Source of the DNA: Rutpela maculata
Taxonomy: Eukaryota > Arthropoda > Insecta > Coleoptera > Cerambycidae
Direction: 5' to 3'
NCBI GenBank assembly: GCA_936432065.2
Contig: OW386292.2
Coordinates: 131,703,460 to 131,767,459 of the forward strand
DNA length: 64,000 nucleotides
Position 1 is the first letter of the stretch. Every line of letters starts with the position of its first letter. Below are positions 56,393 through 64,000 of the stretch, piece after piece. Both the position numbers and the translations under genes were made by a program. The notes beneath the pieces are model-generated. The model was not told the DNA's origin. It worked only from the letters and a program-made list of their open reading frames with translations, and ran no database searches.

Positions 56393-57603
56393 TTAGTACT
56401 AGCTCTGGATGTCGCGCCGGTGTTAAACGGGCGGTTGGCCGGATAGCCATTGTCTGGCCTAGACTGAAACCCATTAGGTGAGTTGCGAGGGGGATGATCC
56501 CTCCAGGATTGGCGATTATCATCGCGTGAAGGTGGGGGTCGAGCGCGGTCGGTCTCCCGACCCGCGTTCTGTCGTTGGTTTCTGAAAGGATTGTTAGGGC
56601 ACTCGTTGTGGAAGTGGAATTGAGCGCCCTGACAATAGCGACATGGGGTAGACGGTATGCGTGCTACTGACGGGGGGTTACGTGTGGCTCCCTGGGGAAG
56701 TGGAGGAGGCCTGTTGGGCTCCTCGGAACGTTTGGGCCGAGTTCCACCTTCGGCATTAGGACGATCAGGCTGCCGGTGGGTTTTGGAAGGAGCTGCGCGG
56801 TTCATGTCCGCCTCTACTTTACTCGCGAGGGTAACAAGCTGCTCCAGCGAGCGGAAGGGGTGGCACCTAATCCGGGAGCAGAGTTCTGGCTCCAGGAGGT
56901 CTAACACGATGGAGATCCGGGCGTATTCCGGTTGACTTCGGGCCACCCGGTTAAACAAACACATTTTTCGGGTAATAAAAACCGCAGCGGCTTCGCCGGA
57001 CTTCTGCCGCTCGCCATAAAGTTGGGTGGTCGCCCGCGTTAGATTTTCTGTGGCGTCGTATTTCTCGACGAGGCGTTCGCAGAATGCCTCGTACGAGTTG
57101 ATCAAATAGCGGTACGGCTCGTACCAGGTTTTAGCCTGGTCGCGCAGCTGATCCACGCTCAGGGCCAGTTGGATCGCTGGATCCCTGACCCTAAGGCGTC
57201 GGAAATGATCTTCCATTCGCTGGAGGAAGTCTCCCGCGCTCTCGTGTTCGAGGCCTCGGAATTCCGGCAGGGGTAGTGGCTTGTGGTGGACCGACGGACT
57301 GGGCGTTACGCGTCCGAGAGCGGACACGAACGCGTCCGTCATCTTCGAAAACATCCGTTCCATGTGGGCCTCGAAGTCCAGAGGGGACTGGGCTTCTCGA
57401 GGCCTTGGAGCGGGAGCGGGAGCGGGGGATGCCCTCTCGAACGAGGGTTCCATGTTAATCGACACGTACCTATTACCAGCACGCTCGATAGGTGTGGACA
57501 AAGTCCTTGAATCAGGCAGGTCCATTGGAAATGTATTTATTGCCCCGAAGAACTCGTCCGACTCTCCGGACTGGTCCACTACTAGAGCGCGGCTTCTATG
57601 CAT
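56302..57603 (-). CDS. gag: Gypsy-type Gag
   Basis: 433 codons from ATG (57603-57601) to TAA at 56304-56302. A retrotransposon-gag core covers roughly residues 110-270, with PLPEFRGLEHESAGDFLQRM and FITRKMCLFNRVA. A CCHC-type knuckle, CRYCQGAQFHFHNEC (321-335), has spacing C-x2-C-x5-H-x4-C, one residue longer than the standard. The C-terminal portion is rich in Arg, Asn and Pro, as in nucleocapsid regions. It would form the cytoplasmic particle and package element RNA. The start is the first ATG, 196 nt after the 5' LTR. The length is normal for the group. Confidence 0.93.
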   Translation of the reverse strand: MHRSRALVVDQSGESDEFFGAINTFPMDLPDSRTLSTPIERAGNRYVSINMEPSFERASPAPAPAPRPREAQSPLDFEAHMERMFSKMTDAFVSALGRVTPSPSVHHKPLPLPEFRGLEHESAGDFLQRMEDHFRRLRVRDPAIQLALSVDQLRDQAKTWYEPYRYLINSYEAFCERLVEKYDATENLTRATTQLYGERQKSGEAAAVFITRKMCLFNRVARSQPEYARISIVLDLLEPELCSRIRCHPFRSLEQLVTLASKVEADMNRAAPSKTHRQPDRPNAEGGTRPKRSEEPNRPPPLPQGATRNPPSVARIPSTPCRYCQGAQFHFHNECPNNPFRNQRQNAGRETDRARPPPSRDDNRQSWRDHPPRNSPNGFQSRPDNGYPANRPFNTGATSRASTNPFSGNRERAEGNNGRPAPATNSNPITTQN

Positions 57604-57781
57604 GGGGGAATCTTATCTAGTCGTTATAGCGGAATACGCAACGAAAGGAAACTTAACGTGAAGAGAGGAAAAATGGAAAAAAATGAAAAGAGAAAAAAAA
57701 TTTTTTGAAGGGCAAGTTTAATTTATTCCGGGAATTCCGGAGATGTGATGCTGGGTGGTAGCGCTCTTTAAATAGTGGGAG

Positions 57782-57799
57782 CCCTGACGTTGGGCGCCA
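57782..57799 (-). other. Primer binding site
   Basis: On the minus strand TGGCGCCCAACGTCAGGG starts at the base after the 5' LTR. TGG at the start is the complement of a tRNA 3' CCA end. I do not assign the tRNA species. Confidence 0.85.
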
Positions 57800-60700
57800 T
57801 GTCGACGAGATTGCTGCGTGCGGGGGCGAAATAGGGGCGGCCAGTCCTGGGGAAGACCCCGGATTGAGCGGTAGGAGGTCACAAATTTATGTAATGGAAG
57901 TCGGGCGCCAGCGCCTACCTACCTATGCGTATCACGCAGCTACTGCCGACCTCTCAGGGTTAGGTTCTGGTGAGCTTCGGGGCAGTTAGGTCCGTGGAGG
58001 ACGGAGGACCAACCCCCTATCCTTCAATCACGAAAGTCGCCCTATCCTTCAATCACGAAAGTCGGCGCGTTAAGCGCAGCCAGTGAGGATGCCTCAGGTC
58101 AGAGAAAAAGAAAAAAGTAACAACGCGACGAACACCGTAACCAGGCTTAAATCTACCTGGCTCTCAGAGAGTTAGTGTTCGTCGTTCTTCCCGCGAATAG
58201 GGCTACTGCGCCCGAGATTCTAAATTGTTAGGTATTCTGACCTGCGCAGGGGTCCTCAAAGGTGGATGGGCCGACCGACAGGGCTATAGCGGTGTACAGC
58301 GGATTGCCACCTGACGATGACTACTTTACGCTTGGAACTTGGAAACTGTCCCGGTAAGATGACAGAGTAACTAACACCAGGTAATTCGTTGGGGGTTAAT
58401 CTCCGCTTAATAGTCCATGTACAGATGTACCAGCAAGCAACAACAAGTCCTATCACAACTATGGTGGCTAGTACTAAGATCCTCACATTAGAGGGTGATG
58501 CCAAAGACCTGTCTTAAAAGCCCTACCAAGCACTGCCTCTGGCTGGGATTGAGGTGTGATAAAAGTTACTTTAATGAAAGAGACGGAGTTTTTAGATTAA
58601 TTAAGAGCAATAATGTATGAGTGTAAATAAGTTTAATAATAATATTAAGGAAATAAAAGAAATAAAAAATTATGTATAATAAAATAATAAAAAAAAATAT
58701 TAATAAAAAAAAGATTAAAAAAAAATTGAATGGTATATACATATACCGCTGAAGGATTGTATACCTTCGAATACGGACTATATTAATGTGATTGAAGCAA
58801 TAATAATGTACAATTACGATAACTTTCTAATTAATAATGCATTCCACTGAATGGAAAAAAAAAAAAACAAAAACGTAAAAAAATTAAAACCTCCCCTAAA
58901 ACTAAAACCTAAAAATTAAAAATAAAATTCTAAAAGTCCTAAATGTATCCGATTTGATTTCGCAATGATTTAAAACCTAAAGTACCTGCCGTGATTAATT
59001 AAAATTCTTAACACTAACTGTGCCAGGCAACGCAACTATAAAATAACAAAATAAGTAGGTACAAGAAGGAGTCCCTTAATTCGTTACTAAAACGAAAGAA
59101 CAAAAAAAACGTGGTGCTCCACCTGTGGTTTTAAGGAATTTAAACTAAGTACCTATCCTACTTGTAACTTATGAATTTGAAATTTAGAATCAGGGCCTAC
59201 AGGATGAATAATAATAACAATAATAAAGAACAATAAAAAATTAAAAGGAACCGGGCAAGTTCTATTCTTAGGAGCTAATTCACCTCTCGGTAACTGAACT
59301 TCGGTTTCACCTGTTCGCCGTTCTATGGTGAAGTTTAGGATCCAGGTGAGTCGCGCCTAGGTACGGTACCAGAGCCGCTCGATGACAGTTAACATCAGTT
59401 AATACAGAGTCGCGGTTTTTGGTATCTCTAATACTGCATATATTCTACGGACGAGTGACAGGTGGTTGGTGCAATACCTGTACACTTCTATACAACAAGC
59501 GAACGGTAAGATAAGTAAACAATACAGACAAGAGAACGGAAGCACGAGCAACGCACTTTGCCACAAAAAATACGCGGCCTCTACTTGCATGAAGTGCAGG
59601 CAAGGTTTCACGGTTTCGTGGCCTTCGTACCTGGACGCTAACACCCTTTACCTGGCGCACCTGGAAGTAGTACGACGAAGGGGGGCTATAGTCGTGCACT
59701 TGCGAGATAGCGATTTGTACTCTCAAACCTTAAGCTCGATATGAGTCCCGAATAGCTTACACTATTAATTTGTTATATTTATTTGGGCGCTAATGACATT
59801 TGCTAAGGCTAATTGCTTTAACTAATATAATTTGTGAATTCTAGACAGCTGATCAATAGCAAAAGGGGACATAACGCTTGAAACTCGGTTAGTGGGTCAC
59901 TAAATATGGGTCAAGCACCGGGTAGCTACCTTCGACAGGTAGTTGACAGGTGTCTGTGTCTGCAGCAGGTGATTATTGTCCCCGCGAAACGTTAAGTCCT
60001 TGACAACTGCTTAGTGGAGCTTAACCTTTTAATTTAGGAGGTGGCAGTTGTATCTGCGATGATTGAAAAGCCAGAACGAAAAGAATTTAAATGATTTAGA
60101 ATTTGTTTTAGTAATTTTGAAAGGACGCTATGCTAAAATTTAAATGGCGGACCTTCTTGTTGATTTCAAGATCCGTCGTAGAGGGAGGCGGAGCTTCCCA
60201 CTGCGCAAAAGCAGACTCTAAGCTCCTCGCGTCTCCGCTAGGCGAAAGACGCGCAGGATATGCTAATGGATGCCCAATGGCTCACTGTAATTTAAATAAT
60301 TTAAAGAGAAAAATTATTTTGACACAATTTAGATGATTCACGATTACGCGGTTTCGCGCGTTCCACTAGCCCTTGACCTAGGACCTACTATCTCGTACTT
60401 TACGCCACTGATTAGGCTGGTAATTAACTTTGACGCGAAGCCACTCTCGTAACAACTCCCTACGCCCTCTAAACGAACAGACACAGCACTTTACAACCCT
60501 GTAAAAATGGCGACTTCCCAAGCGTCCTTTATTTTATTTGAATTTAATTTAAATTTTTTTTTTTAAAATTCGTGATTTTACGCAATTTTGGCAGCGATTA
60601 GCCTGAGGGACTAATTCATCATTCGAGGAGGCTGTAAAAGCACTTCTTGACAACCCTCGAGAGTCGGGGTCGGCTTAAGTTTATTATATTTTATTTTCAA

Positions 60701-62502
60701 GCAAAGGTTTATGAATCTTATTGTTGTTTAGATCGACAATAGCTCTCCCTTACGTCGCACTATTTTTTGTACACACTAACGATAAGGCAATGAAATCAAT
60801 GCGAAAAGAAAAAGGTACAGACCCGTGCTCAAGGAGTTAGTTTCGCCCAGCCCACCTGTGATAGGTAATAATTGAGAGTTGGTCTGCAGACAATACAGGT
60901 AGCTATAGCACAGGTGAATACAACGAAACTGTTCGCCTGAGCTTGGCTCGATGACGTCGAATATAAAAAAATGCTTACTCCTCTCCCTCGCTGTAATCCC
61001 TGAAGAATACACTACACCTGTTGCTCGCACTATGGTTTACACTCGCGGATCGGCGGGGGAGAATTTAATTAACTCAGTTAGGTTGAGTAACTCGCGATTC
61101 CAGCCAGGGTTCCTAGAGTGATCTAGATGAATTTGAAAGTGTGAAAGAAAAAGACTTTATGATTGTCTGAAATTATTCTTTGAAGTCATAGATGAATATA
61201 TAAAAAAATTAAACTCAGCGGAGATGCTCTCCGTGGTTTCGCTGACTGTCAAAGTGCTTTAATTAATGTTTAAAAATGATCGTTAATTTACCGAAGACTC
61301 AGATACAACTCGGCGTTGCGTCAATGACGCCGCGGAATTTCTCGCGGTTTGCGGCTAAGTTCTACTAGCTCGTGGAAATCGCTAATAAAAAAATGGTTTT
61401 TTTTTATCGACTGGCTGAACGTGTTTGCGACACTGCAATGATTTGTTTCACTGAATTTACATGAGATTTAACATTAATAGAAAGAACAAAGAACTCGACA
61501 CGGCGAACACCCTTATGCAAGGGAGTGTTTCTTACTTGGCGAAAAAATGGAGACTGACTCCCTTTTTTCCTTGTCTTTGCTTTTGTACCCTCGAAGGTTT
61601 GGGTGTTGCTTTTTGGTGGCGTAGGTTTCGAGCGGAGCATAAGGACCCTTATTGCCATAGGTCAAGTGGTCATATGCAAAATTGCATAATTGTGATTCAT
61701 TTGATAATAATTCGTGAACCACCCCGCAGATTGTTCCGCGGATGGTCCCATCGTAAAGTTGAGGATTTTCTACCCCTCGTCGCCAATTTTTAGCGCTTCA
61801 CCGTGAATGGCTCGGCAGCTATGAATTATTTAATATTAAAGAGTTTAGTCTCCCCGCTAGAGTGCCCTCCGCGTTGTTTTTGGAGTTACGCCCCGCGGTT
61901 GCGACCTACTAGGTTAATAGCTCGCGCCCTGTGTGCGGGACGACGAGCCTCGTCGAATGAGACCACTTGACTACCTGTGAGTCGCGAGGCTTCCCCGTGC
62001 TCATCGATTACCTGGCCTAAAAGCGCGATCCGCACCTTTGAGGGCAAAAATAAAATATTTTCCTATGCCGTAGGGATCTGAAATTTTGACGAGATATGAC
62101 TGAAGGTTTCTAGACTAATTGTGTGAAATTTTATGACGATTGGTTGAATTTAAATATTTATTTAATGCAAAGACGCGTAATGGTGCGTAATTGTGTTCCT
62201 ACGCGACAACCGGCGCCTAGCCAGCCCTTTCAAGCGCACCAGTTTTACCTGCTGGGTCGAGGTGAAGCCTCTTGAACGCTGGCCGGACAGGGGCGTCTCG
62301 TGTTGCATATAAAAAGAAAAGAAATAGTTTTATTTATTTATTTATTTTTATTTTCATTCTCAAGTTTATTTGAGCACTTTTTACTTTGTAGTTTCTTGAG
62401 ATACGAGGCTGGAATTTTTTATGTGGTATAGTGTGAACATACAGGGTGTGCCTTATAAATTGCAGGGAGATTCGACGGTCCTGTGCAAAAGGTCCGTCGA
62501 CA
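57800..62502 (-). repeat. 5' LTR of the gypsy-type element
   Basis: 4703 bp, counterpart of 46157-50860. In sense orientation it should hold the promoter. A TATA-like TTTTTATATGC occurs near 62308-62318, about 190 bp from its sense start. A short hairpin (CGACGGTCCT...AGGTCCGTCG) lies at its sense start, 62473-62500. Confidence 0.97.
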
Positions 62503-62624
62503 CTTACACATCTGACCATGTATTAAGTACTTCGGTTCAAACAGTGAAGATTGAAGTGCAAGTGGGCTTATGGCTTACTAAAGCCAATGAAAGATTAAAG
62601 GGTAAACAGGAAAGAAATATTTAA

Positions 62625-62755
62625 TCAGTGCGTCTTAGTATATTGCATCTATACTGAGAAATTGTTTCTTTAATTTCATTTGAAGAGTTATTTTCAATTT
62701 TTTTAAAATTATGGATTTTTTTTGTAAACAAATAAACTTGTTAATAGATGTTGAT
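62625..62755. other. Flank between the interrupted frame and E copy 3
   Basis: Short AT-rich sequence following the stop codon at 62624. An AATAAA hexamer near 62730-62735 could be a polyadenylation signal for the interrupted exon. Confidence 0.35.
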
Positions 62756-63426
62756 ATTTTACTTCCACGTCCAGTGGAAGTATAGTAACGACAAAAAAAT
62801 TTTTTCAAATTTTTATTGTCCAAATAGGCTTAAAATGTCACGAAACGTCGAGATTTTAAGTTTGAGCGAAAAAAAATTTCTGTCTGTCTGTCGGTCTGTC
62901 TGTAACTTTTTTTTGTGCGCACGCTTACTCTGGAACCGTTTAAGATATTGACTTGAAATTTGGTACACATATGTACTTTAACGAGATCTAGAACTAGATT
63001 ATATTTTCATCTTGTTCCGTCGAAGGGTTGGGGGGTAAATTGGGGTAAATAGGTCAATCAAGCAGGTAAGTGTCCATAAAATTGGTATTTAGTATATACA
63101 AGAGAAGCTAAGGTCTCAAAAAAATTTTTGGCATTAGCCACCCCCACCCCCTTATTAAAGGGGATGAAAAAAATTGTGATTTAGTGTATGTACAGGAATC
63201 AGAAACCCCAAAATATTTTTTTACTTCATCCACCCCCACTATCACCCCCCCCCCACTACCGATGTGGGGTATCGTTTTATGGGTTTTTGGGGTAGAGGAT
63301 TTCAAATATTATATTATTAAAGTTCCATAAACAATTATTTTCACATACAAAGTTTTTTCGTTGTGAGTGACTTGGATAGAGAATCTGGATGTGGAAGTAG
63401 TGATTCCTTGGGCAGCGGTTTTTTAG
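62756..63426 (-). repeat. Repeat family E, copy 3
   Basis: Reverse orientation of the copies at 19405 and 29514: it starts TTTTACTTCCACGTCCAGTGG and ends GGGCAGCGGTTTTTTAG. It has a GTCTGTCTGTCGG patch near 62880-62900 (complement of the GACA patch) and C-rich tracts near 63240. Somewhat shorter than copy 1. Confidence 0.87.
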
Positions 63427-63508
63427 TCTGCGTAAGCCTTCATATAGGTCCTATCAAGTAAATTTAAGGTTTCCCACCTTCTCCAAAGCATGTAAGTTAC
63501 CTCAGCAA

Positions 63509-64000
<492 letters not shown>

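Larger units (their letters stand above)
46157..62502 (-). mobile_element. Ty3/gypsy-type LTR retrotransposon, 16.35 kb, 4.7-kb LTRs
   Basis: LTRs at 46157-50860 and 57800-62502 flank a 6939-bp internal region. CTTA is duplicated at 46153-46156 and 62503-62506. Both LTRs begin TGTCGACG and end CGTCGACA. In the sense (minus) direction a PBS starting TGGCGCCCAACGTC directly follows the 5' LTR, and the PPT AAAAGAAGGGGGG directly precedes the 3' LTR. Gag comes first (57603-56302), then pol with protease, RT, RNase H, integrase order, which defines Ty3/gypsy. I see no env and no chromodomain. The LTRs are much longer than the few hundred bases common in the group. They appear almost identical, so the insertion is young. 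Confidence 0.97.
46002..62624 (+). pseudogene. Exon-like open frame split by the gypsy insertion
   Basis: A long pyrimidine tract ending TTTCAG (to 46001) is a strong 3' splice site. The frame from 46002 (SRMYVCPPISCLNMF...) is open to 46156, where the LTR begins. Taking out the element and one copy of its CTTA duplication, the same frame resumes at 62507 and runs to TAA at 62622-62624, ending NERLKGKQERNI. The two pieces total 273 nt (90 codons). I do not recognise the protein. The frame agreement across the insertion and the splice site suggest a real terminal exon of an unknown host (or older element) gene, broken by the insertion. Coding status is inferred only. Confidence 0.5.

Noticed and set aside
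55702..56481. Plus-strand frames opposite the gag-pol joint
   Set aside because: Antisense shadows of the GC-rich linker; Gly/Ser/Trp-rich low-complexity translations.

Overview
The window is insect-like nuclear DNA: AT-rich, intron-bearing, and mostly transposable-element sequence. There is no bacterial-type gene organisation, and I saw no rRNA, tRNA or CRISPR array. The order of insect cannot be decided from sequence alone.

Left third (about 1-23.1 kb). One host gene can be assembled on the minus strand from seven coding exons with consistent GT-AG sites and phases: 23101-22993, 16411-16280, 16164-15956, 15572-15390, 10613-10422, 8661-8505 and 7115-6823. It encodes an alpha-arrestin-like protein of about 424 residues. 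Its introns hold decayed elements: two non-LTR RT fragments, an RNase H fragment, a fold-back element, a probable solo LTR, a Penelope-like RT fragment, and a DD41D mariner with roughly 300-bp terminal inverted repeats. The mariner itself carries a nested 0.7-kb repeat, here called family E.

Middle (about 23.2-46.0 kb). A 7.5-kb fold-back structure contains a nearly intact non-LTR retrotransposon (ORF2 of 934 aa, ORF1 5'-truncated) and a second E copy. Further right are a truncated mariner-like transposase, several fold-back elements, and a decayed PIF/Harbinger-like region with THAP, HARBI1-like and MADF remnants. That region is interrupted by other elements and by a hAT-type MITE with a perfect 8-bp target duplication.

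Right part (46.0-62.6 kb). A 16.35-kb Ty3/gypsy-type LTR retrotransposon lies on the minus strand. It has 4.7-kb nearly identical LTRs, a 4-bp CTTA target duplication, a clear PBS and PPT, gag, and a long pol. It interrupts a plus-strand open frame that follows a strong splice acceptor, so it probably broke a host exon recently. A third E copy follows. The window ends inside a perfect palindrome of at least 492 bp centred on an (AT)n tract.

The most unusual items are the LTR length and youth of the gypsy element, its gag/pol frame arrangement and acidic, arginine-tipped pol tail, the exon interruption, the terminal palindrome, and the nesting of fold-back elements around one arrestin gene.
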